64,000 bases of DNA, taken from positions 529,160 through 593,159 of the forward strand of contig JAPDRO010000023.1 in NCBI GenBank assembly GCA_030247885.1, written 5' to 3'. The position numbers were made by a program, and so were the translations under genes. Shown here piece after piece: positions 47,586 to 58,132 of the stretch. Source of the stretch: Taxawa tesnikishii (nom. ined.) (taxonomy: Eukaryota; Ascomycota; Dothideomycetes; Dothideales). The stretch's first letter is position 1; the number at the start of each line of letters is the position of its first letter. The notes beneath the pieces were generated by a model. That model saw only the letters and a list, made by a program, of their open reading frames with translations, was not told the DNA's origin and made no database searches.

Positions 47586-49379
47586 ATGCCTTCCATAGAG
47601 CTAGCAAAGCACGACATCGAGGGAGCGACCATTGCTCTCCAGAAAGTGCCCGACGATGACATCCAGGAAATTCAAGAAGTTCTCCCCATCTCTCGCAAGA
47701 CGCAGCTCAAGGTTGATGCCCGGATCATCTTGACTATCGGTCTGGTGTACTCTTTGTCTGTCATCGACCGTATCAACATTGGCCAAGTAGGTTAAAGATA
47801 GTGCAGTATGGCAACTTCACTAACAAATCTTCAAGGCCAAACTCGTAGGCATGGTCCAGGACCTCGAGTTAACTGGCAACCGATACAATGTGGCCCTCTT
47901 TCTGTTCTTTCCAGCATATCTGCTGTAAGTTGGTCACAAGATTTACTTAAGCAATCCGTTGATCTCGTCAGAGGGAGTTTCCAAGCAACTACGCCCTAGT
48001 ACGTTTCGGTGTAAGCGCCCACAGCAACTTACATGTTTGAGTCTTCCTTCTCACCCGTATGTCTAGGTCGCGAATACCCTGATGGTCCTTACAGTCGGCA
48101 TGGGCTGCTTCACCGTCGCCCAGGGTCATATACACAACTGGCAAAGCCTTGCAGCTATGCGCCTGCTCCTCGGATTCTTCGAGGCCGGCGTCTTCCTGCC
48201 GTTATCTTTCTCTGCGCAAGTTGGTATCCTCGCTACATGGTCCACAAGAGGATTGCCCTCCTCTACAGTCTTGGGCTTGTCGCTAGTGGCTTTGCCGGCG
48301 TGCTTGCGTATGCTCTTGGTCTGCTTGGTGGACGTAATGGATGGAAGGGCTGGCGCTGGATCTATACGGTGAGTGTTCATCACTACGCATCTTAGCAAAC
48401 AGAGTGCAGACTGATCTCAATGCCAGGTCGAAGGAGTTATCACGATAGGCCTAGGCTTACTGATCCGTCCATTTCTCGAAGATTTCCCCGATCGGGCCAA
48501 GTTTCTGACGGAGGAAGAGCGAGGGCAGATCCTTGCTCGTGTCCGCGCTGACCGTGGTCATGCTGAGACTGAGGAGTTGACATGGAAGCACGTCAAGGAG
48601 CTCAAAGGTAGCGTTATGGATTGTGGGTCTCAAACGTCGAGCTGATTGACATTGCAGACTGGACGTTGTGGCTCGTGACCTGGATGTACTTCTGTAATGT
48701 TGTCGCAGTCTACGGTCTCGCATACTTCGTGCCATCCATCATCGCGGTTAGTTATGGCATTGTATGCTTCGTATAACTGTGTTGACATGGTTGCAGAGCA
48801 TGGGACACACCGGCGTGATGGCCTCTCTATACTCAGCTCCTCCCTACCTGGTTGCTCTGGGCTTCCTCGTGATTGGCGGCACCATTGGAGACTATACTCG
48901 ACGTCGACTTCCCATCGTGATCGTCCAAACTTCTCTCGGCATTGCCGGACTCGCTTGTAAGGCTTTCTGCGCATTGCTATGATCAGCAACTGCTTATCTA
49001 TATTCTAGTAATGAGCCAGCCGCACCTCTCTAGCAGTGTTCGTTACTTTGGCGTCTTCTTAGCTATCGCCTCCTGCCAAGCCAACAACGCCGCCATCCTC
49101 ATCTTCGGCCAGAACAATGTCGTCGGTCATGCTAAGATGAACATCGCCTCCATGCTGAATATCGCTGCCGGCACCCTCTCAGGTATTGTTGGTAGCACCA
49201 TCTACACGGAGAAAAGTGCACCGAGATACCTGCCTGGACTTTCCGCCACCATGGCACTCAATGCATGCTTGATTATTACATGCATCATTGCGTGGATTGT
49301 GCTTGCTCGCAAGAACAGGCAGGCTGATGCTGGGAGGTCTATCCTCCCTGATGTTCCTACTTGGAGGTACACTTTGTAA
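47586..49379 (+). CDS. MFS permease, anion:cation symporter family (Dal5/Tna1 type)
   Basis: Twelve-span plasma-membrane permease for organic anions such as allantoate, nicotinate or a vitamin. Eight exons: 47586-47786, 47836-47924, 47974-48010, 48067-48368, 48427-48607, 48658-48746, 48797-48956 and 49009-49379, with seven introns of 49-58 bp. Motifs: RINIGQAKL after the first span, EFPSNYALVRFGVANTL, MRLLLGFFEAGVFPAVIF, SWYPRYMVHKRIAL, WRWIYTVEGV and LIRPFLEDFPDRAKFL, all typical of the family. One C is missing at CC 48195-48196; with it the coding length is 1431 nt, 476 residues. The dense intron pattern and phase agreement make the model firm; substrate is not decidable. Confidence 0.85.
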
Positions 49380-49712
49380 GGTGCGTAACGAGATGTACAT
49401 AAGCGGTTCGCCGCTTGTCGTGTTTTCTAAGGGTCATACGAGGCAGGGCAAATGTGAGGCTTACCATAGTTGAGTTCGTGAAAGCATGGAATGTCCATGG
49501 CTGCTACGCTCAGCAGAGCCAGCATTACATGGATGTAGCAGCCATGTAACACAATCTAGCTACGCAGCAACATGAGATTGATACGTATTATTCGCGCCCG
49601 CACAGGTGAACCGGCGGATCTACCCGCGCTGTTTTGAAGTAACGTAAACCGCGGGGAAGCCGACTAGGTGGGGAAGCCGACCACCAAACTGCTACCTCTT
49701 CCGCGTCAATTA
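49380..49712. other. Boundary between coding and AT-rich DNA
   Basis: Still GC-balanced. Contains the 12-mer GGGGAAGCCGAC twice, at about 49653-49664 and 49672-49683, just outside the transposon remnant; subterminal repeats of the element are a possible explanation. Confidence 0.4.
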
Positions 49713-51480
49713 CTATCTACGTGTCGCAACAAGGATATAGTCCGAATCCGAGTCGCTATATATGTTTTTAGGCATTTCGTCTTGCTCCTCCTCGACTACC
49801 TCTTCGATTAGATACTTACGCGGCCGCCTGCGCGGCTTTTTCTTCGCTATATCCGCTTCTACTTCCCTTACTATTTCGAGCACTTCTTACGTACTAAACA
49901 CGAACTTCCCTTTTAATGCGACTCGCTTACCCTTCTTCCTAGACTTTCGGGAATTAAGAAGCTCTTATTACTCTTTAACTTACTTCTATAAAGTTACATT
50001 CTTATTATACGTTACTTTAAAAGCGTAAGTTATCTATTTTATATAGCGCTTAACTAGAAAAGAAAGATCTTATATAGCCTAGATTACTAAGTTAAGTACT
50101 ATATTTACTTTATAAAGTTTAATACTATTCGGAGGAAAGTTATATAGTAGTAAAAGATTTAGATCGGCTTATTATAGAAGTATATAAGGTTATAAGTTCG
50201 CTATAGTTAGCTTTATAAGTAGTTTATTAAGTACTATTATAAAGCTTAGTAATATAAGGCTTATATTATACTATTTACTAATAATATTATAAGTAGTAAG
50301 GGCTTTAGTCTTTACGTAAATATATATTTCTATCTACTTTACGCGTAATATATAGTTAAAATTAACTCGTAAAGTAGTATTAGTTTTTAAAGTTAGCGCG
50401 CTTTAGTAATATAAATACTTTAATATTAAGTAGCTAAAGTATATATAAATAGTAAGGTAGTAAAATAAGTAAGTTAATTATATTTTCTATATAAAAGGCT
50501 ATTACTTTTACTATTATATAACTACTATAACTATCTATAATTAGTATTCTTTATATTATAGAGTTATTAAGTTATATTAAGAGCTTAAAAACTATAATTA
50601 GTTACTATAAACTATAACTATTAAATATTTAGCTATTATTACTAGTTAAGAACTTCTAGTTTAAAGGCATATATATAGGTACCTATATTATATTAGTATA
50701 TTTAGCCTTAAAGATAATTAAGGGTAATATAGCTTCTTTAGTAGCGCTTATATACTTAATCGCTATAATTTACTCTTAATAACTTATAACTACCTTTTAG
50801 TTAAATACTTTATATATATTAACTAATACTCTTAATATTTAGCTTACTTTAATAGTAAAGTTAAACTCGTCTATATTATAAATATACTTTAAAGGGTAGT
50901 TATATTCTATAAAAAGTTTCGTTATTATGTTAAATTACCTCTTTATAGCGTTATAACTTATTATATTAAAGTACGTACTTTTGATTTAATAAGTCTAAAT
51001 ATTTAAGATCTTAAAATAATAAGTCTTAAAGTAGTCGAGCTACTTTTTACTAATTAGTTAAGAAGATAATTATAAAGTCTTTAATAGTTATATATGTTTA
51101 TATTAAACTTCTTTAGTTATTTATATAACTAATATAAGTAAAGTAAAGAATCTAGTATATATAAGACGTATAATCTATCGTACTAATATCTTCTCTTTTA
51201 TGTTTAAGAGAATTTACTCTATTTTATATACTATAGCGCGTAATTTATATCTTACTATTTAATTATATAAAGTATTATAAGGGATTTTAAATATATTAAC
51301 TACTTATTAAATCGAGGTATATTTCTTTTCTTTAAGAGTAGCGATAGCGTCCTAGATATTAGCTTTAAAATAAGCCGGCTTACTAAGTATAGAAGCGTTT
51401 ATAATTAATAATAAAAACATTTAAAAATAAAAGGGTCGCGTTTAAGTAGTTAACTTCTCTACTTAGTCGACTTCCTCGTA
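49713..51480 (-). mobile_element. RIP-degraded Tc1/mariner (Fot1/pogo-like) transposon remnant
   Basis: Very AT-rich, dominated by TA dinucleotides and stops in all frames, as expected after RIP. The minus-strand end at 49713-49970 is less damaged and reads (with few stops) SRKKGKRVALKGKFVFST, then EVLEIVREVEAD, KKPRRRPRKYLI and a serine/aspartate tail SDSDSDYI before a stop at 49713-49715. This is the familiar end of fungal Fot1/pogo-type DDE transposases. Towards 51400 the same strand gives a helix-turn-helix-like fragment (KKRKYTSI then FKIPYNTLYN). Length of about 1.75 kb matches a transposase gene of this group. Terminal inverted repeats were not identified. Family call rests on degenerate sequence. 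Confidence 0.6.
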
Positions 51481-51873
51481 GTTTACGTTAAAGGAGAATA
51501 CTAACTTATATTAAGTTTAAGCTACTCCATCTAAGCTTATATTTTACTTTCTTAGTGTTTTGAGCTACTTTAGAAGGTTTAGTACCTGTCTATCCTACTT
51601 TCTCGTTATTACGTTACAAGCGATACTAACATAGGGGCTATATCGAGTTAAGCTCGTAAGTTTGACCTAAATAGAAGATGTCACTTCTTCGAAAGCTTTT
51701 AGCTTTTTTTCGAAGGCACATTCATGGCCGATGACACCATTGTCAACTGTCAAAGTGGGAATCGGCAATGAGCTCATGGAAGCCATATGCCTACACCGAC
51801 CACAAGTATGAGAAAAGCTGACATACACATTTTGATTCCGATCGACGTTTGCTGCGTTATCAACGACCGGGTA
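51481..51873. other. Right flank of the AT-rich block
   Basis: AT content falls back to normal near 51690. Probably the rest of the element and the 3' region of the CoA-transferase gene. A short inverted repeat CGAAAGCTTTTAGCTTTTTTTCG lies near 51691-51713; it is not more than a possible hairpin. Confidence 0.4.
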
Positions 51874-53095
51874 TCATAACCTGCTCTTCTGTCTCACATA
51901 AGTTACCAGGTTGCTTTTAGACACATCGAACTCTCTAGCTCTGACACCGAGCCAGTCACTCAATGCTGATTCACAGCCCTCACCACGCTCCAGCGTCGGA
52001 TATTCTTCTTGCGCTGATACATCCAAGCTGGGTGATTCAGACAATCCCACCAATGGTGCATAAGGCTGCTCGACTTCCTGCATGCGAGCCACTGGTGTCA
52101 CACAGGCATCCGTACCATCGAACACCTCTTTCCATTCAGCCTGGGTCCTGGTCTTTATCCGATCCCTAAAGATCTTTTTCAGTGCTGGCCAATTGTGTCG
52201 ATCATCCCTATCTGGTATTTCCTCGCTTTTGAACCCAAGGCCATCAAGCAACTCCTTGTAGAACTGCGGCTCTTGACTGCCGACAGCAACAAACAACCCG
52301 TCTTTGGCCTCATACACATCGTAGAAAGGGCTGCCACCATCCAATAGATTCTCTCCTCTTGGCCGCCGCCAGTTCTCCGTCTTCATATGTTGCCGTGCTT
52401 GCGTTGCCAGATACGCCGTACCGTCCACCATGTTCGCTTCCACCACCTGGCCGTTTCCTGTGACTCCTCGACTCAGCAGCGCAAGCAAGATTCCGACCAC
52501 ACATACGAGTCCACCTCCGCCGAAATCACCGAGTACGTTGACTGGCGGCAACGGGGCCTCACCCTTCCTCCCAATCAGACTCAGCAACCCACTCACAGCG
52601 ACATAATTCAGATCATGGCCCGCACTATCCTTATACACACCGGTCCTTCTGAACCCCGTCATCCTCGCATAGATCAATCTCGGATTTCTCTTCAGCAGCT
52701 CTTTCGGGCCCAAGCCCAACCGTTCCATCACCCCAGGGCGGTATGGCTCGATCAGCACGTCTGCGACATCGATGAGAGGGAAGAGGGCAGCCGCAGAGGA
52801 GGGATTCTTGAGGTCGATCACAACGGAGCGTTTGCGCCGGCAGAGTGTGTCGTCGGGGCCGTAGACGGCGGTAGGGCGGTCGATACGGAGGACGTCGGCG
52901 CCGTAGTCTGCGAGGACCATGCTGATGACTGTTAGTGTAAGGTGCTGAGCCCGTACTGGGAGTACTCTTCTACCCAGCGAATGGTACTGGCGCGAGACCG
53001 GCAAGCTCGAGCACTGTTGGGCCGGTTAGTGTGCATTGACGTGCTTGTAGTGATTGGTTTGCGTACCCTTCAGTCCTTGAAGAGGCGGCGCCATC
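51874..53095 (-). CDS. Class III CoA-transferase, alpha-methylacyl-CoA racemase-like, with PTS1
   Basis: Exons 53068-53095, 52974-53013 and 51874-52921 (54- and 52-bp introns) give 371 residues. It begins MAPPLQGLKVLELAGLAPVP, then FAGMVLADYGADVLRIDRP, the CaiB/BaiF start; LCRRKRSVVIDLK and the catalytic region GHDLNYVAVSGLLS follow (the Asp of HDLNY matches the active-site residue of racemases). Later blocks ENLLDGGSPFYDVYEAKDG and FVAVGSQEPQFY are racemase-type. The C-terminus is SRL, a peroxisomal targeting signal type 1. Family members epimerise 2-methylacyl-CoA before beta-oxidation; some relatives transfer CoA between acids. It is divergently paired with an acyl-CoA ligase 314 bp away. 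No frame breaks. Confidence 0.88.
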
Positions 53096-53409
53096 ACCCA
53101 GTTTGCGACTCCTCGATGGATGCAAGCAGTGCGTAGATGCGTGTCGCTTCCGGCTTCCCGTGGACTTCACGTTTTGTGTGATTGTGTGCCGACCATATCG
53201 TTAAAAGATGTAGTGTTGTCCGTGGAGACTCAGCATGGGGTGCATCCTTGACTTTACCCCAAATTGTTTCCCCGCACGCTTTTCCCACATTACCCCTTGC
53301 ATGAACCCCAAACCACACGGCATGTTGACATCGAACGTGTAAATAGCAGATGAGGTATTACAGTTGATGCGGACCCTGTTAGCCTACTGGATTTGAGCAA
53401 ACCCTAATC
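53096..53409. promoter_or_regulatory. Divergent promoter of the acyl-CoA enzyme pair
   Basis: 314 bp separate the two opposite start codons. Contains GTGTGCCGACC and TTACCCCAAATTGTTTCCCCGC-like CT-rich stretches, but no site I can assign to a regulator. Shared control of the pair is an inference. Confidence 0.55.
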
Positions 53410-55197
53410 ATGATTTTCAAATCGCCGTACCACGTGGACATAGTTCACGAGGACATCCTTACGTTTCTTTTCTCTAGAGGCAATCCCGAAGATGAACGGC
53501 CATTATGGCTTAATGCGCAAGATCCATCACAATGTATCAATCGACCACAAGCACTACAGCTTCTCAAGCGTATTGCCCATGCTCTCAGGAAACTCGGTGT
53601 AGGCGCTGATGGCCGCACCACTGATGTCGTTATCACTTTCGCAGAGAATCAAGTCATGATAACCCCTACCGTTTTCGGAATCCTCTGCGCGAATGCAATC
53701 AACGCTACGTCCTCACCACTGGCCACCGACTTCGAACTCGCAGGTCAACTGAAAGGTAGTTCTCCCAAAGCTATCTTCTGCTCGCCGCAAACATACGAAG
53801 TAGCCAAAACCGCGCGGGCAAGATCTGGCTTGAAAGACATTCACATCCTCCTCCTCAAGTCCACCGCTCCCTTCGACATCCTCTCCGAAGACGGCCAATC
53901 AATTCTCACCTCCGGAACACTCGAGTGGACACAGATCCGTGACCCTTCCGCCCTCGCCTCACGTACCGCACTGCTTCTTTACTCATCCGGCACCACCGGG
54001 GCTCCCAAAGGCGTGCCCCTTAGCCACTCCAATATCGTGTCTAATATCATCCAAATGAACTACCACCTGACACCTTACTTCGCGCAACTCCGGCGCGATG
54101 AGAACGCTCTCCTCGCCATGCCCGGAATTCTGTCTAACAGTGTGGCCGCCGGTTCACTGGTGCACAACTGTATGGCGGTCTTCCATGGGTTGCAAGTGTA
54201 TCAGGTGGAAAAGTACAACCTCGATACCCTCGTTCGCTTGATCCATACGCACAGACTCAACGTAGTGTTCCTCGCGCCAAGCATCTACCAACAACTAGCG
54301 CAAAGCGACAGCATCACGCCTCAGCACCTCCAGAGTCTGCGGTACTGCATGTGCGGCGGCGCGGTGCTACCGTCGGAGATCAGGCGAGCCGTCGCAAAGA
54401 AGTTCGCGATAGGAAAGCAGATTACCGTCATGGAGAACTGGGGCATGACGGAGATGGTGTGTGCAGGCGCGCAGTTCCCAGTGAATCGTGTGCTAGAGGA
54501 GGGCAGTGTGGGGCAGTTGATGCCGAACATGGAGGCAAAAGTTGTGGATAGTCAGGGCAAGGAACTTGGTCCAGATGAGGTGGGAGACTTGCTCGTAAGA
54601 GGTGTGTAATACTGATCTTGGAGGGCGTCGTGAGGTCACGAGCTTGTTGACGGGTTATCGAGCAGGTCCGAACATAATCCGAGGCTATTACAACAACCCA
54701 CAAGCGGACAAATCGGCGTTCAAGGGCGATTGGCTTGATACTGGGGATGTGGTGAAATTCTCGAAAGCCGGCAACTTGGTCCTGGTGGGAAGGTCAAAGG
54801 CAAGACAATCTGCATACAAACCCTGGGATCCTCCCCCGTATGAGTTTTTGACTTGCTGACGCAAGCATAGGAACTGATCAAGTACAAGGGGAACCAAGTT
54901 CCACCTGCGCAACTTGAGGGCATTTTACTCGAGCATCCATCAGTCATAGACGTCGGCGTTGTCGGCGTGCCTGTCGGCGCAGCAGGCGAAGTCCCTTGCG
55001 CGTATATTGTGGTCAAGGACCGTTCAATTAGTGAGCAGGAAGTTGCAGCGTGGTTGGAGCCACGTGTCAGCGCGTACAAGCGTTTGAGAGGCGGTGTAGT
55101 GTTTGTAGACGCGATACCCAGGAATCTTGCGGGAAAGATTCAACGGAATATCCTTCGGGAATGGGTCAAAAACGACAGTATAAGACCTCGGCTCTAG
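53410..55197 (+). CDS. AMP-forming acyl-CoA synthetase (Pcs60/4CL-like)
   Basis: ANL-superfamily ligase that makes acyl-CoA from acid, ATP and CoA. Exons 53410-54601, 54666-54799 and 54871-55197 give 550 residues. Core motifs in order: YSSGTTGAPKGVPLSH (P-loop), ENWGMTE, RGPNIIRGYYNNP, GDWLDTGDVV, VGRSKELIKYKGNQVPPAQ and the C-terminal PRNLAGKIQR with the adenylation lysine. The second intron (54800-54870) has a GC donor, AAG|GCAAGA; the only nearby GT donor gives an immediate stop. The closest families are fungal Pcs60/oxalyl-CoA synthetase-like and 4-coumarate-ligase-like proteins; substrate is open. The C-terminus PRL could be a weak peroxisomal signal, which would match its divergent neighbour. 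Confidence 0.88.
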
Positions 55198-56339
55198 TAC
55201 CAGACATACTAAGGACTTACCTACTGTAGGACAAATGAGAATAGTACAAGAGCTATAAGATAAAATGCGAATTTCTTTATATTGTAAGAAGCGATAGATA
55301 TGAACACTCTCTTTGTTAATACCCTACTAGAAGAGCGCTCTAGCTACCACACAATGCTTATAAGTTAGCGCGGCGCCCAGTTTGAGTTCGATAAGGTTAC
55401 GAGAAGAATAAACATAGATTCTATATAGGATAGACCGACGGCGGAGGCCGCGCTTGAATTCCTCTCCTATTAGCTAGTCAAAGGAAACGACTTCGGTTTG
55501 TATGCGCATAGATGCATAGGGTTACCCCCATATAAAACCAAACGTGTGAACTTTGCGTGTCTGAAGCATAGTAGTAGATGAGTGTTGCATATATTCAGCG
55601 TCTCATTTGGAACAATCGTTTTGTGCTGGATTTTCCCACCATTTCCTTCTCGGCCCGAATCCTTCCTTCGATGCGTTAACCGCAGCGGCCCACTGTATTG
55701 CTCCATACGGTTCTGTAGCCATACACGATCCGTAGGGTCCAAAGCACTAAGCACTCTGATTGCATGTCATCGTTTTGCATGCCGTGTGGGGCGGTGGCTT
55801 GGCGAAGTTGCCCATCTGAGTTCCGTACCATTAAGAGGCTGAAGTCGAGCCCACAATCTATTCCTCGGCATGCCAAGAATATGAAAGCCTCCGGGCGATG
55901 GCTTGAGCTGCTTAAGCTCTCTAGGCATGGTCGAAGGCCACGCCAAGCATTTCATGTCACACCACCCCAGAGAACTTGCTTAAAGTTGGGATACGATCCA
56001 TATTCCCCAGTGCGCGAAACCGAAGCCATGTGACAGCTGCTGCATGCTATCAGCGCTTGGGTTCAACATCTTTGGCCCACCGGTGAGCAAGTCTTGTAGG
56101 GTTTCCAAACAATGTGTCGAAGACGCTTGGTCTCGTCTAACGTGTAGCCAGGACTGTGAGTGGCGCCACCGCAAGGAACTGGTTAGCAGAGCCACCATCA
56201 TCCGTAGAGCTGAGCCAAGAACAGGAACAGGGCACACAGCCACATTGCGGTAGCAGCCTCGCGACGTGTTCTGTCAGAAGGCACTTAATGTCACGGACAG
56301 GCTCACCTGACCGGAATGGTGCCAAGTGTGGCTGAGCTG
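55198..56339. other. Intergenic, no gene recognised
   Basis: Partly TA-rich up to 55480, then balanced. Frames on both strands at 55470-56325 show no domain. May contain old repeat pieces. Confidence 0.45.
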
Positions 56340-57690
56340 AGCCATTACAATTAGCCCTTTATGCAAAGAAACGTGGTTACGCTAGCCTGTGCCAAGTATT
56401 CCAATAGGACATAGTACATGCCTAGCCTTTGAGTAGTAAAAACTATAGTTACACTAACAATAGTAGTAAGGATATTAACTATAAGAGTAGCCTTAAAACT
56501 AAGATAGTTAGTATATATATAAGCTATTTAATATAAGTTAAAGAGAATTATATTAAGTCCTTATTATTATAGTTTACCTTAAAGTATTAAAGAAAAATTA
56601 AGATAAAAGTATAAAGACTATTACTTTATTTATCTAAAGATTATTAAACTTATAATAATTATTACTTTAGTTACTTTACTAAAATTATATACTAAAGTAT
56701 TAACTACTACTATAAAGGCTATTATTATAAATTTAGCCTAGTAATATAAATAAGATTATATACTTTAAATACCTAAAATACTAGAGTTAAAAAAGCGAAG
56801 TATAAAAGTATTTAATCTTTTACTATATTATACTTTAAATCTTACTATAACTCTTTAAGTTATATCCTATTAATATAATTACTTTTATATACTTTAAATA
56901 ACTTATTTATAATACTTATAATTATTTTTATTAGTAACTTTACTTACTTCTTAGTTTCTACTTATAATATATTTCTTATTTATTATCTTCCTTACTAATA
57001 TAATAAATAATAAGAAGGTAATTTTATTTATATAAACTCCTTAAATTAATATAACTTATTTTATATTTAATGTATTTTATAAGTAAGTTAGCTACTTAAG
57101 TAAGTCGGTTACCTTATAAAACTAAAATACTTACGTAGTAATATTATATAATACTATAATACTTTATAGTAGTTTATAGAATAGTATATAATTATTTAGA
57201 AATAACGTAAACTATAAGGTAATATACTAGACGAAGTAATATACTATTAAAATATAACCTTTTTACCTTTAAATCTTACTACTATAAGTAATAGATACTT
57301 TTACGCTTAATAAACTATCTTATATTAAGACTAATATTTAAAACGCTATCTCTACCTTAAATAAAAGGAATTTATAAAGATATAAGTTACTACTCGTACG
57401 TTTAATATACCTTATTATACTCTATATAATTATATAGCTAGTTAAACTTTACGCGTAATAGCGCGTAAATTATAATAAATCCTTTTAAACGCGAAAGAAG
57501 ACCTTAGTTTAATAGATTATACGTCTTATATATACTAGCTTTTCTACTTTACTTACGTTAGTTATATAAATAGTTAAGGAAATTCGACGCGTATATATAT
57601 AACTATTAAAGAAACTACTACTATCTTCTCGACTAATTAGTAAGTATTAGTTTAATTACTTTAAGACTTATTATCCTACTCGTAGAAGTC
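56340..57690. repeat. Second AT-rich RIP-like block with an inverted relative of the first element
   Basis: TA-dominated DNA with no open frames. The part from about 57340 to 57690 matches the reverse complement of about 51010-51400 in the first block: a 25-nt stretch is identical (57514-57538 against 51152-51176 on the opposite strand) and the flanks align with scattered changes, through the segment ending ACTTTAAGACTTATTAT. So a copy of the same transposase start region lies here in the opposite orientation. The left 0.9 kb is AT-rich of unknown origin. Confidence 0.65.
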
Positions 57691-58132
57691 AAACGAATGG
57701 CCACGATTCGTTTGCTTTTGCGTGGGCTATAACCCTAAGGGTTAGAGGAACGACCACGATTCGTTTGCACCTGTTGACCACGATTCGTTTGCCTTCCCGA
57801 GCCCCAACCTTCTCGAAACCCACACACTATACTGTCATAAGGTTATTCTCTCTGCATGCCAAACACCACTCATATATATGCCATATACATGGAACATCAA
57901 GGGCGGCGGTCTTAAAAGGAAAAAGATGAGGCGCCTTGTGCATAGGCCACTCCCGCATTTTCGCAGGGCGGCCTCTCCAAACAAAGACCAGCCCTGTGTC
58001 TATGCGACGTGATCAGTACGCTCTAAACAATTGATCCTGAGCATCACATGGATCCTTTAAATCCTTAGAAAGGTAATATAGCTATGTCTGGCCTCGCAAG
58101 TATGGCAGCCGTGAAGGCAAGCCAAGACTCAG
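57691..58132. promoter_or_regulatory. Upstream region of the telomeric helicase gene with a triple 15-mer
   Basis: CCACGATTCGTTTGC occurs at 57701-57715, 57754-57768 and 57778-57792, all in the same orientation, with an inverted half CAAACGAAT at 57690-57698 before the first. Between copies 1 and 2 is TAACCCTAAGGGTTA (57730-57744), a palindrome made of two telomere-like repeats head to head. Sequence composition returns to normal right here. Whether these are binding sites or remains of an old junction cannot be told. Confidence 0.6.

Noticed and set aside
49762-50028. Plus-strand 88-codon open frame at the edge of the AT-rich block
   Set aside because: The opposite strand in this interval reads as the end of a Fot1/pogo-type transposase, so this frame is its shadow.
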